From Nothopassalora personata (Eukaryota; Ascomycota; Dothideomycetes; Mycosphaerellales; Mycosphaerellaceae), in the NCBI GenBank assembly GCA_033816765.1, contig CM066287.1:1984001-2048000 (forward strand): 64,000 nucleotides of DNA. The letters are read 5' to 3'. Positions 30,225-40,457 of this stretch are shown here, one piece after another. Position 1 is the stretch's first letter. Each line of letters begins with the position of its first letter. Made by a program: the position numbers and the translations under genes. The notes under the pieces were generated by a model, which saw nothing but the letters and a program-made list of their open reading frames with translations, was not told the DNA's origin and ran no database searches.

Positions 30225-32231
30225 ATGGCATCTGGAATGTCTGCTGAGCAGATTGAGCAGATGAATAAGGTCCGAGTGTCGCTTGGGCTTCAACCACTGG
30301 AAGTACCGGGACAAGGACCACAGTTCAAGGAAGACGACGATGGCAGCGACAGTGACCAGAGCGAGGACCTCAGCACACTAGAGAAGCGAGTGGCGGCTGC
30401 GGGAAATAATTGGCAAAGACACGAAGCAGAAAGGAGGGAGAAGGAAGAGCGGCAGAAGCGCAAAGATGCCGCGAAAAAGGCTCGTGATCTGGCGGCGCGT
30501 AATGAAAAGCTGCAGGGTAAAGGTCTGGGTGATGCCGATGGGGAGGAAGTCGATACTCGGACATGGCTGCTGCAGCAGAAGAAGAGGCAAAAGAAGATCG
30601 ACAAGGCTCGGAAACTGGAAGAAGAGCTAGCAGCACGGGAGCAGCAGGCTGAATACACGGCGAAAGATCTTGCGGGTATTAAGGTTGGCCATGAGGCTGC
30701 AGAGTTCGACGAGATCACAGGCGAGCAGATTCTTACGCTTAAAGATGCTGCAATCGGCGAAGAGAGCGAGGACGATGAGCTGGAGAATGCTGATCTCAAA
30801 GCAAAGGAAAAGCTTGAGGAGAAGCTCAAGTTGTTGAAGAAGCGGCCTGACTACGATCCGACCGAGCAAGGGGAGCAGAAGAACCTCTTGTCGAAATACG
30901 ACGAAGAGATCGAGGGCAAGAAGCAGAAACGTTTCACGCTCGATGGGCAGGGCACGGCGGCCGAAGCGCTGCGGAGAAAGGCTGTCGATGAAGGTGAGGT
31001 CAAAGGAAAGGGTGTGAAGATAAGTCTCGATATACTCAAGGATGATGCGCCAACGTCGGACTATGTTGACCCTTCAACAATCAAAGTCAAGAAAGCCAAG
31101 AAGAGCAAGAAAGAAAAGAAGACTCGCCAGAAAGCTGCCGACGAAGACGACATCATACCATCTGCTGCACGACCCGCAAATGCTATCAACGGCGATGCAA
31201 TGGACGTGGATAACGATCCGGAAGTAACCGTGAACAAGAAGAGGTCATTCGAATTCGATGATGATGAAGATCTGCAAGCAAAGCTGGCTGAACAGCGAAG
31301 ACAGGCTTTGAAGAAGCGCAAGAAAACGGATGCAGCGGAACTTGCCCGTCAAATGCGGGAGGATGTGCCAGTGGACGAGCCAGAACCGGATGATGAAGGA
31401 CTCGTCATTGACGAAACGACCGAGTTTGTCGCTAATCTCAAGAGGCCTGATGAGGCAGACGAGGCAGATGTCCCGGCGAGGCGAAGCAGATCAGCACAGC
31501 CAGGTGCAGACGGCTTTCCGGCTGGGAACAATGAGGACGAAGACGGCGACACAGATATGGGCCAACAAGCCTACGCTGACGCAGAAGAGGAACAGGAGCG
31601 ACAGGCACGCGCCAAACGTGAGACCCTTAACGCTGCAGAGATTTCTGCGACTGGTCTGGAGGATGAAGAGAGTCTTGTAGGCTCGGGCATTGGTGCATCC
31701 CTGAACATGCTCCGCAAGCGAGGCCTCATCGACAGCCCAGCGCCTGAAGGATCTGTCGAGAGAGAACGCCAACGCATGAAGTTCTTGGCGGACAAACAAC
31801 ATCTGGTCGAGGAGTATGATCAACGAGCCAAGGACCAGCGTGAAGCTGACCGGCGAAGTGGCCGTTTCGACAAGATGACTAACCGCGAACGTGATGCCTT
31901 GGCTCGCCAGCAGAACGAGCAAAGAGAACAGTACATATCACGACTGTTAGCCGAGAAATTCAACAAGGAGTACAAGCCGGACGTCAAACTGAGGTATAAC
32001 GATGAGCACGGCCGTGAGATGAATCAGAAGGAAGCTTTCAAGCATCTCAGTCACATGTTTCACGGCAAAGGTTCTGGCAAAGGCAAGACCGAGAAGCGTC
32101 TCAAGAAGATTGAAGATGAGAAGAAGAGTGCGGCTCGAGGAATGCTTAATGTCGGCGACGAGGGTGGGTTCTCGAATGTGCAGGGTAGAGAAGGAAAGCG
32201 GCAGAAGACGGCGGGTGTTCGTCTGCAGTAA
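30225..32231 (+). CDS. snu66: SART1/Snu66 family, U4/U6.U5 tri-snRNP protein
   Basis: A single exon of 668 residues. The Met at 30225 (MASGMSAEQIEQMNKVRVSL) is preferred over one 33 codons upstream, because the family begins with this short helix and the GLQPLEVP motif. Long charged coiled-coil stretches follow (about 60-170 and 190-260). Conserved SART1 elements include EVDTRTWLLQQKKRQKKIDK, LAGIKVGHEAAEFDEITGEQ, TLKDAAI, GIGASLNMLRKRGLID near 500 and the C-terminal LRYNDEHGREMNQKEAFKHL then SHMFHGKGSGKGK. The C-terminus ends KRQKTAGVRLQ. It is a nuclear component needed for tri-snRNP assembly and function. Acidic patches in the middle are typical. Confidence 0.93.
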   Translation: MASGMSAEQIEQMNKVRVSLGLQPLEVPGQGPQFKEDDDGSDSDQSEDLSTLEKRVAAAGNNWQRHEAERREKEERQKRKDAAKKARDLAARNEKLQGKGLGDADGEEVDTRTWLLQQKKRQKKIDKARKLEEELAAREQQAEYTAKDLAGIKVGHEAAEFDEITGEQILTLKDAAIGEESEDDELENADLKAKEKLEEKLKLLKKRPDYDPTEQGEQKNLLSKYDEEIEGKKQKRFTLDGQGTAAEALRRKAVDEGEVKGKGVKISLDILKDDAPTSDYVDPSTIKVKKAKKSKKEKKTRQKAADEDDIIPSAARPANAINGDAMDVDNDPEVTVNKKRSFEFDDDEDLQAKLAEQRRQALKKRKKTDAAELARQMREDVPVDEPEPDDEGLVIDETTEFVANLKRPDEADEADVPARRSRSAQPGADGFPAGNNEDEDGDTDMGQQAYADAEEEQERQARAKRETLNAAEISATGLEDEESLVGSGIGASLNMLRKRGLIDSPAPEGSVERERQRMKFLADKQHLVEEYDQRAKDQREADRRSGRFDKMTNRERDALARQQNEQREQYISRLLAEKFNKEYKPDVKLRYNDEHGREMNQKEAFKHLSHMFHGKGSGKGKTEKRLKKIEDEKKSAARGMLNVGDEGGFSNVQGREGKRQKTAGVRLQ

Positions 32232-33194
32232 GGGTCGGCAAGCATCCAAGGTTAGTACGGCCTTGACACTTGACCAAGCAATGGATATTCATCATCTTCT
32301 AGAGCAACGCGCAACGCGATGAGAGCATCATGATCAGAGGTGAGTCCCTTCCGTCCTTCGCAGCGATGCTCATAACCCGGTACCCACATGCTCTGCTATT
32401 GAGGTTGTCGTCGGCCGACGCGTTCTGATTGTCTGGTAATTGCTCGTTCGTAACGACGCTTAAGAAGCAATCTCCTGGGCCACCACCCAATTGTTCTCTA
32501 GGAAGGTAAGTTTGGTGCTTAGAAAAGGGCCTGGCTACTAGAAAGAGCTCGAGGTGGCTGCCTCATCTGTTGACGTGAGGCCATGCGGTCAAGCTCCAGC
32601 GAAGAGTCCCCCGGCCCGGTCTGTACAATGTCGTGGCATAACCACAGTGCGCTTGCGGTAAGGACTATCGCAGCAGCTCGTGAAATTCAGCGTACCTGAC
32701 CACACTGTTGATTCGTAGGATTGTCAAACGTTGGAAGCGGAAGTGATCAGTCTATACAAAATCGCAGCTCAATGCTACCGCAGCCTCTCCAAAGCTGGCT
32801 GAGGCTACGACATAGCTGTGAGAATACGGTCTATTGTACCATCCATACATATCATCATACTCGTAGCCAGTAATGACACTTGCTGCCTTGCCTATATAGT
32901 CACGAACATCTGATGTTGCTCACGCTCAAGACGCGTCGATTTGGCTGTGTGGCCCGAGCGTTCCTCCTCCAAAGCTCACTTCCATCTCGCGACTTTGGAC
33001 TACTGCTCTCCACACATATTCGCGACACAACATCAGAGTCACCACTTTAGAAACACCCAAACTCTGTCCGTACTAGGCATCTGACATTCCAAGATAGGAA
33101 GTGTGAAATCTGCGATCAAATCTGAGCAAAATCACTTTTCCGTCGACGCAGGACTTGAAGTGAACGAGACCCCAACAGAACAGGTCGCACCATC
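32232..33194. other. intergenic, no gene seen
   Basis: About 960 bp between Snu66 and the Eaf3/MRG15 gene. No reading frame above noise, no tRNA and no repeat. It presumably includes the Eaf3 promoter and 5' leader. Confidence 0.45.
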
Positions 33195-34843
33195 ATGGCC
33201 CCATCAGCCGCCGGACAACCTATGTACAACAAAGATGAGAAAGTGTTGTGTTTCCATGGTGCGCACTGTCGTCAAGTAAATTCTTGTGATGCAGAAAATT
33301 CTAATGTTCTCACAGGCGAGCTGCTCTATGAGGCCAAAGTGCTGGACTACAAGCTAAAGGACAATGCGGAAGGCAAGAAGGATGGTATCTACTTGTATCA
33401 TGTCCACTACAAGGGCTGGAAGAACACGTGAGTCCTCCTTCTACTCCGTGCTCGCTCTCTACAGTATCTCTTTCTGGTCATGGGCGAGTCTTGCCTGCCT
33501 CGTCAGGGAAATGTGCCTCGGCCACGACCGCTGTCGCTTGCTGCCACTCTAGACTTGCACAAGACGTTCCTATGGGTTTTCTATTTGCTTCAACCAAGTA
33601 TTAGATATGGCACCACGCACGCCGAGGAAGCCTGCCACAGATGCGCCAAAGGAAAACGTGAGCAAGACAGCTGACAGCCACCAGGTGGGACGACTGGGTA
33701 CCCCAAGAACGTGTTCGCAAGCTCACGGATGAGAACAAGGAGCTCGCACAGAATCTCAAGAAGGATATGGACGCTCAGCGGAGGACGCAGTCTGGCAAGC
33801 CTCCTTTAACGTCCACCAAGAAGCGTCCCTTCGGCTCCGATCTGACAGGTGGCTCTTCGGCCCGTGGGAGCGAAGACAGAAGCTCTGCAGCGCCGATGCC
33901 ACCTCGAGGGACTAAGCGCGGACGCGAGATTGAGGGAATCGATAAGGTGAGTCTCCTTGGCCCTTTGCCAGAGGTGGCCTAAGCCTCGCGTGTTTTGAGG
34001 TTCCGCGCTGGCAGTCTTGGCGGATGCCAGTCGCAAAAGCCGCTGCAAGTCCAGCACATGCTGCTTCGTAGCAAGTGCATTCATGGTCACCACATCGTGA
34101 GGGATTCAATACTAGGCTGTGCAGTGTTGACTTGCCAACTCTACAAACTAGCCGATGGCCTCGAGCCTGGCGCAGTGTTAGGCGAAACGCAAGCCATCTC
34201 AGGTCTCATACTGACAACCGCGCAGGAAGACGAGTTCGTGCGACGACCAGCTGTACGACTGTTCATCCCGGACACACTCAAGTCGATATTGGTCGACGAC
34301 TGGGAAAAAGTGACCAAGGAGCAAAAGCTTGTGCCCCTGCCATCACCCACGCCCATCAGTCTGTTCTTGAACGACTACTACGAAGCAGAAAGCATCCATC
34401 GCAGACCAGGGTCTGCGGACGCTGACATCCTCGAAGAGGTCATCGCAGGCGTCAAGGAGTACTTCAACAAGGCGCTTGGACGTATCCTTCTCTACCGCTT
34501 CGAACGACCGCAGTTCTACGAGGTTCACAAGCAGGTCGAGTCTGGCCATGGCGAGCATGCTGGGAAGACGTTGTGTGACATGTATGGATGCGAGCACCTT
34601 CTTCGCCTGTTTGGTAAGTCTGGCTCAAGTTCACGAGGTATTCTCTGTCGAGACTGATTCCTGGCAGTCTCCATGCCCGATCTGATTGCACACACAAACA
34701 TGGACTCGCAATCTGTCAGCCGCCTGAGGGAGGAGCTGTCAAAGATGACTCAATGGCTGGCGAAGAGGGTCGAGAAGTACCTCTCCGCAGACTACGAGCA
34801 TGCAGGTCAAGACTACCTTGAGGGCGCAAAGACTGGCGCTTGA
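33195..34843 (+). CDS. eaf3: MRG15/Eaf3 chromodomain protein
   Basis: Five exons, 33195-33258, 33316-33427, 33685-33946, 34226-34613 and 34668-34843, encode 333 residues. All donors are GTGCGC, GTGAGT or GTAAGT. The chromo barrel (about 10-75) reads YNKDEKVLCFHG-ELLYEA, KVLDYKLKDN, YLYHVHYKGWKNT-WDDWVP. A basic, disordered linker (PPRGTKRGREIEGIDK) leads to the MRG domain (about 147-330): VRRPAVRLFIPDTLKSILVD, DWE, PSPTPISLFLNDYYEAES, LYRFERPQFYEV, YGCEHLLRLF, VSMPDLIAHTNMDSQS. Eaf3/MRG15 proteins read H3K36 methylation in the NuA4 acetyltransferase and Rpd3S deacetylase complexes. Introns 2 and 3 (257 and 279 bp) are far longer than usual here. Intron 1 is 57 nt and stop-free. Confidence 0.95.
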
Positions 34844-35084
34844 TTCAATGCCATTGGCAACGACGTTCAGTATAGGATAGCTTGCAGCTTTCGATAGGCA
34901 TAGCGGCGGCGATCAGGAATTAAAAGGCACTACTTCACGGGCATGCGAACACGCGAAGGCGGAAGCGAACAGCAGCAGCATCCGTGGAGTTCTAAGAATG
35001 TAGTCTGAGCCTTGGTACAATAACTTAGCAAACTACATTTCTTGTTGACCCTGCTTCCGCCCCTTGCGCCGTTCACGCAGTCTG

Positions 35085-37124
35085 TCATGTATCGAGAGAG
35101 TTCAGATATCTTGCGACATGGCCGTCCTCCTTAAGAAACTCTCCATCCGCTCGCAGTGTCCTCGATTCTGCATCTTTCGGCTCATCAGCAAGCGTTCCCA
35201 GCATTTTGCCAAGGTAACCACCATAATCGCGACTCAGGCTAACGGCACAAGGGTGGCACATCTCAAGGCCGCAACCGACAGTGTCCTTATCGCTCGGAGT
35301 ACACTCGTACGTCGCAGAGCCAGTGCAGACGTGGCACGACTGTTCATGGACATACCGCCGATCGGCTTGTGAGGCGATCCTGCGCATACGATGGCGGTAA
35401 CAGGTGACAATCGCCAACCTGCTTGAGGTACATGAGTAGCAGAGTCTCGTCTTTTGGATCGAGTTGATCTGGATGTGTCCGCCATTTACTTCGATGAAGC
35501 CTCTGCCGTCGCTCCAATCTTCCACTTCTGGATGCATGAGACCGAAGCCAAGCTTGGACAGGGCAGGCTCCGTACAGAAATAACAAGGGCTGTCTTTGTC
35601 GCCTTCGAGGTCGCAGTTGAAGACAATGGGATGCGGGAAGCTGGTGTAGATCTTTCGGATCGTGCCTTTGGGTCTTTGAAGCTGTCGGTCGGACGCTGTG
35701 GTACGATCTGGTGGCTCGCCTTGATTGCGTGATGCTTCGCCGGATGAGCGAATATCTGGCTTCGTCTCCTTGTCGCTCGCCTCCTTTGTGCTGTCTGTTA
35801 TAAGTTCATTGGCTGGGTCAGCATCTTCCGCAGGCGAAGCGCTTTCGGCAGGCGCGCTGCCGGCGATAGAGCAAGGCAAACCGCGATGTATGCATTCCTC
35901 GCAAGGACTGCCGTAAGATCCGGCAGGATAGGAGCACGACCTGCGACCACCGACACACTCAAGACAATCTTCGAGCTCCTTTTGCTTCCCTCCCCTTCGT
36001 TTCGGCAGTGGATCAGCCTCCCAGTCTCTGTCGTAGCTGATCCGTGGTCTGATGAATTCTTTCACTGGACCAGCCACACACCTTTGCCCTACTCTTTCAC
36101 ACTGCTCGCAAGATGGACCATGTTTCCGAGTGTATGTGTATGAGCAACTCATCTTGCGTCGCTTGCACGTCTCACATGCACGCTTTCGGACGGGGGGCAC
36201 GATGGGCTCACAGTCCATATCATCTTCGAAACAGGTCTGGCAAGGCCAAGTTCTTTCGTCATGGAGAAGCGAACATGTCCCTGTGGTAGTGCATGCCCAA
36301 CATCCGCGAGCGAAGGGCTTTGCCGTTAAGTCAATCTCTGTGCTGACGCCGTCGATCCCATCTTGGGCCGAGCCGGGATAATGCGCGACGTGTCTGCTTC
36401 TCTTGCGCAGCTTGTAGCCCGCCTTCTCGGAGTGCTCCTGTGCCGCGAGCTTGCCCAAAAGCTCGATGAGTGCAGCTTTGCCTGCCTGGCTAAGGAAAGT
36501 GAGGGGCACCACGAGCCTAGCACGGACTGTGGCTTCACTTGTGAGTTCCTCCGTGAGGTCGTCGCTCATTTCGTCATCAGAAGCTTGCTCAGCACTTTCT
36601 CGGTGAAGCCGTTGCTGGTTGAATGCCCTCACCTTGGCTCGTTTTAGCCTTTCCTTCCGCTTTTCCTCCTCGGGGTCGTAGTTCCCTGTATCATCGTTAT
36701 CAATCCAAGTCGTCGCGAAAGTCCGTTTGCCCCTTGGGTGAGATCGCAGCTCTCGCCTTGGGAGCTCGTAGTCCTCCTCGTCGAGCCCTTGCTTGTGCTC
36801 GGCCGCGTCAGCTGTTTTGTCGTCCCTTTCCGCAAGAGGCTGTGGCTGGATCACCTCCAGATTGCTGACTCGATTCTGTGGAGGTGTATCGACACGTTGA
36901 CCTTCGTCATGGTGGTCTCCATCATGGTGAGATGAGATATGGTAAGCCGCTTCTTCGCCGACTTGTAAAGTCTGCTCAACAGCATCCCAGTCCCATGTGG
37001 AGGTGTTGAAGAAGGAGGTAGTGGGATGGCTATCATGGTGAAAGGCAGCGAGTGTGTCTTGGTCGGTCATCGCTGTGTCAAGATCGCCCCCGGGGATATT
37101 CTGAGCTCGCATGACCTCGGCCAT
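35085..37124 (-). CDS. protein with three tandem Zn2Cys6-like clusters
   Basis: A single exon of 679 residues from the Met at 37124; an open extension upstream has no better Met. The first 200 residues are acidic and polar with a basic patch (EKRKERLKRAKVRAF). Three cysteine clusters follow between about residues 270 and 410: CWACTTTGTCSLLH...CQTCFEDDMDC (C2C5C10C2C6C), CETCKRRKMSC...CEQCERVGQRC (C2C6C11C2C6C) and CLECVGGRRSC...CEECIHRGLPC (C2C6C10C2C6C). The second has the basic KRRK of a DNA-binding Zn2Cys6 domain. A Ser/Glu-rich linker separates them from a C-terminal Cys-rich region (CYFCTEPALS, CYSCTSSR, CHVCTGSATYEC, CHPCAVS) that may bind more zinc. No fungal_trans domain is seen. Probably nuclear; function unknown. 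Confidence 0.8.
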   Translation of the reverse strand: MAEVMRAQNIPGGDLDTAMTDQDTLAAFHHDSHPTTSFFNTSTWDWDAVEQTLQVGEEAAYHISSHHDGDHHDEGQRVDTPPQNRVSNLEVIQPQPLAERDDKTADAAEHKQGLDEEDYELPRRELRSHPRGKRTFATTWIDNDDTGNYDPEEEKRKERLKRAKVRAFNQQRLHRESAEQASDDEMSDDLTEELTSEATVRARLVVPLTFLSQAGKAALIELLGKLAAQEHSEKAGYKLRKRSRHVAHYPGSAQDGIDGVSTEIDLTAKPFARGCWACTTTGTCSLLHDERTWPCQTCFEDDMDCEPIVPPVRKRACETCKRRKMSCSYTYTRKHGPSCEQCERVGQRCVAGPVKEFIRPRISYDRDWEADPLPKRRGGKQKELEDCLECVGGRRSCSYPAGSYGSPCEECIHRGLPCSIAGSAPAESASPAEDADPANELITDSTKEASDKETKPDIRSSGEASRNQGEPPDRTTASDRQLQRPKGTIRKIYTSFPHPIVFNCDLEGDKDSPCYFCTEPALSKLGFGLMHPEVEDWSDGRGFIEVNGGHIQINSIQKTRLCYSCTSSRLAIVTCYRHRMRRIASQADRRYVHEQSCHVCTGSATYECTPSDKDTVGCGLEMCHPCAVSLSRDYGGYLGKMLGTLADEPKDAESRTLRADGEFLKEDGHVARYLNSLDT

Positions 37125-37699
37125 GGTGGTAGTCTCTGATGATGATCGTAGATGGTTGGAACTATGATTGATCAGTTCGAAGAGTACGTGCAGTGCCGTA
37201 GAGAAACCTATGTTCAAATGCGAGCTCGTGCGAGCGCGGCGAATAGGTCGTGATGGCAGGCCTCAGGCCTGCATGCGTGACATGCGCTCTCACATGAGTG
37301 TCGCACCTTTCACGTTCGTAGCCTGTCTCCACTACTTCTTGGTTCCCTAACCTTTGTATGGTCAGTATGTTGTCTAGATATGGGCTTCATGTGGTGTCAC
37401 CGCTTGGGCGTTTACAATGTGCAAGGTGTACAGCTTTGTTGGTGCTCATAGAAGACTTGTTGCCTCCTCAGCAGGGCATGTTCCTCATACAGATGGTATG
37501 TTGATTTGAAGTCAAGATCCTCTACACACCTGTATGCAACGCGGGCATCGGTCCATGGACTGGTGATGTTGTCGTTCTCCGGCCGGGGCTTCGGTTATAT
37601 AAGCCTTCTTCCTCGCGTTTAAAAGCTTTGCCTCCTAGCATCATTGCCCTTCATGTCCACCATCTCCGCTCATGTCTCTCGCAACACACTCTCCAGCAC
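37125..37699. promoter_or_regulatory. divergent promoter region with TATA box
   Basis: 575 bp between the triple zinc-cluster gene and the histidine phosphatase. A clean TATATAA at 37596-37602 sits about 100 bp before the phosphatase start codon, in a GC-rich context (GGCCGGGGCTTCGGT upstream). Confidence 0.5.
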
Positions 37700-38671
37700 A
37701 TGGAGCTGTACCTCATCCGACATGGCGAAACGGTTGACAACGTAGCTGGCCTGTATGCTGGTGTCAGAGACTCGGCCCTGACAAATTATGGTGTGGAACA
37801 GGCTCGCCGTCTCGGTGAGCACTTCGCGAAGAACGAGGTAAACTTCTCGCACATCTTCGCCTCTCCGCTCTCCAGAGCGCTCAAGACAGCACAGGCCGTC
37901 CAGGCTGCGCAGATAACCTCCCTCAACGACCAGCTGCACATCGTCCAAGCCGCCGACCTCATCGAGCAAGATTTCGGATACTACGAAGGGAAGACCTTCC
38001 AAGCGCGGACTGAGGCGAAGAAGACGGGAAAGGAGTCGCATCGAGACAAACACAAGAACGACCCAGGTTTCGTCGACGTCGAAAGCAAAGAGTCGCTGAA
38101 CAAACGAGCAGATGCCTTCCTGGATCAACACATGATGCCACTGTTCCAAATGTCGTCCGACTCTGATCGAAGAACAGTCGCTATTGTGTCGCATGGTATC
38201 TTCCTTTCACATCTTTGGCGGCGGCTGCTCGCTCGCTTTGCCTCGAAGAGTGTGACCGTCGCTCCAGAGGTTATGGCAGCTCGGGGCAGCATCGTACTAG
38301 AGCACCTTGGCGGTTGGTCCAACACTGGTTATCTCGAGCTTCTTCTTAGCCAGCCTGCAGAGGCTGCCGAGGTCTCCACTGTAGAAGCATGTACCGCGTC
38401 TCCTCTACTCATAGACGACCCTCGAGCTCTCGACAAAGCCAAGCTTGGTTCAATGGTCACGCCACTCCCAGCTTCCTCACCTTCGAATACTGACAAGGAG
38501 GCGATGGTACTAGGAGGCAGCATGAAGGGCTGGACGACGTTGATCCGCGGCATTGACAGGAAAGAACATCTCACTGGTCTGAAGAGACAGCGCGGCGGTA
38601 TTGGCCGTTCGGCCCACGACGAGGGCCAGAAAAAGCTTGACGGCTTCTTCAAGCGGCAGCGCACAGGCTGA
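37700..38671 (+). CDS. histidine phosphatase (phosphoglycerate mutase-like) with C-terminal PIP-box-like peptide
   Basis: A single exon of 323 residues. The Met at 37700 gives MELYLIRHGET, placing the catalytic RHG at residues 7-9; an upstream open extension is unconserved-looking. Further family elements are YAGVRDSALTNYGVEQARRL, FASPLSRALKTAQA (phosphate-binding Arg), EQDFGYYEGK and the second catalytic His in AIVSHGIFLSHLW. The fold ends near residue 215. A further 105 residues are Ala/Ser-rich, then GLKRQRGGIGRS and the last 14 residues QKKLDGFFKRQRTG. QKKLDGFF (310-317) exactly fits the PCNA-interacting consensus Q-x-x-[ILM]-x-x-[FY]-[FY] and is followed by basic residues, as is common. 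Phosphatase rather than mutase activity is likely. A nuclear, replication-linked role is inference. Confidence 0.88.
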   Translation: MELYLIRHGETVDNVAGLYAGVRDSALTNYGVEQARRLGEHFAKNEVNFSHIFASPLSRALKTAQAVQAAQITSLNDQLHIVQAADLIEQDFGYYEGKTFQARTEAKKTGKESHRDKHKNDPGFVDVESKESLNKRADAFLDQHMMPLFQMSSDSDRRTVAIVSHGIFLSHLWRRLLARFASKSVTVAPEVMAARGSIVLEHLGGWSNTGYLELLLSQPAEAAEVSTVEACTASPLLIDDPRALDKAKLGSMVTPLPASSPSNTDKEAMVLGGSMKGWTTLIRGIDRKEHLTGLKRQRGGIGRSAHDEGQKKLDGFFKRQRTG

Positions 38672-40457
38672 ACGAAATGATCCTACCGAGCAGGTTCTAC
38701 GCCCAGCTGGTTGACAGACGCCACGCAATGCATTACATGACACTACCTAACGCCTCCTGATGACAAAAGGTACGTTATGCAGCATCTCTTCACGCCCTTG
38801 CCCTGCTGTGATACACAATAAATACACAGACCTGTTCTGAAATATCATGTGGATTCACTTATTGTCCAACTGCTGTCTGACCTGTACAAACCATGTCTCC
38901 ATGCTGCAACACTCTTCTACAGAAAACATCAAGCTGACAGCTCAGCAGGATTCACCGACCCTACGACAGTTACTATATACACAGAATCAAGTTTGCAGTG
39001 CATCTCCACTCGCATCATTGCTCTTACCATACCTGAAGCAGATACCGATGAGTACGCGTCAAGTTGCATTGTCAAAGACAGCATCATAAGAACTGCCACT
39101 CTGTAGTTTCGTTGAGGTCGTATTTGGGCACACCTCGCTCAAACGAGAGCCGCTTCTCGCATTACACCTCACACGGCCCTGCCTGTGTCACAAATTTGAG
39201 CAACAGTGAACAAATCTTGGTTGCCAGGCGGATAGCCAACGGATAGTCGCAGAATCCGGTCCCGACATCTGGCTTCTTCGTGTCGCAGAGAAGTGGCAAG
39301 CCGTCGTCAAAGGCACCAGAGCACTGGCTCACTCAGCATAAAGCACATCGGCGCTCGTCGGCAGTACAGCAGGCTGCACGGCACCACAAATGGCAATGAG
39401 CAGCCTCTGGCATCATTGTGGTACGTTCGGCTGGGCGCATACACGCAAATTACGGATTCAGAAATGATCGTGGCTGCTAATCCCACATGCCTCGCTCTCC
39501 TTGCGCTCGTGGGACTGGTTCAGCCTCCTGATGATCGTTCACTCGTTGCGTGTGATACAAGCGGCCGCCTCGTGAATGCTCGAAGTGCAGCGTGGTGGTC
39601 GATGCTTCTACCTCTGTCGAATGTAGGTGAGATACCGCCTTTGAGAGAACATTAGCTGAAGCCGCACTCGGGGTCACGGGGCTGACGAGATCCCACCCAA
39701 CTTCCACGTTCTACAGCTGGTACATTTCACATGTTGAAACCTGACTCAAATGTGCCTTGCTCGATGGATGCACGATCTTGCCGGATCCTTGCTCGTGAGC
39801 GGCAGTGGCGCCATTGCGTAGTTCCGATTGGCCCGCGGGCGAGACGCCAAATTGATCCCTGCCTCTCCCGCCACAAACGGCCGACTTCAGCTTCACTCCT
39901 CGCTTGATATCTGCCTTCACTTTGCCATACAACATCCTCTGGTTTGTACTTGGCTCAAGAATGACTGACCCAATCAAGGTCATCGCGTGGTTGAGCTTCG
40001 ATGAGTGAATGCACCGAAACATGCGCATCCTAAAGGTGAAACGAGCGCGCAGGCCCAACGCCACGTCCCGTAGGACAACACGCAGCAGGTGCGCCAATGC
40101 GTGCAAGCGGCGTTGATATTGCAGGAGATCGGCCTTGTACACAGCAGTGAATGAGCTGAGACCCTTGCAAATACTGACTGCATTGTCGCTGGTGTTGTGC
40201 GACTGACTGTGTCGTGCATATGAAGTCACAAACTTGGTGGCTAGCGAAGCGTCCGAGCGTCCAGCCACTTTTTGCTCAACAACGTTTCCCTCACTTCAAA
40301 CAACACGACTTTCTCCACGAACCGCTCATACCCAAAAAGCATCACTCGTCGACTGACTCAACCAACATCACCTACGCTCATCTTCATCGCCAAGGACGCT
40401 CCACCACCGAGCAGCAACAGTCACTACAGCAGACTTTCGACACCAGCCAATATCAAG
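38672..40457. other. long intergenic region, no gene supported
   Basis: About 1.8 kb. The longest open stretch (40268-39711, minus) starts with GTG and has a composition unlike the neighbouring proteins. Short frames on the plus strand near 38847 and 39293 are likewise unconvincing. The final 200 bp are CA/CT-rich and probably form the leader of the wall-protein gene. Confidence 0.4.

Noticed and set aside
33600..33660. Possible cassette or alternative first exon (MAPRTPRKPATDAPKEN) inside Eaf3 intron 2
   Set aside because: Its donor phase does not match the next exon, so inclusion would break the frame.
39711..40268. 185-codon minus-strand frame
   Set aside because: Starts at GTG with no ATG in a useful position and no recognisable motif.
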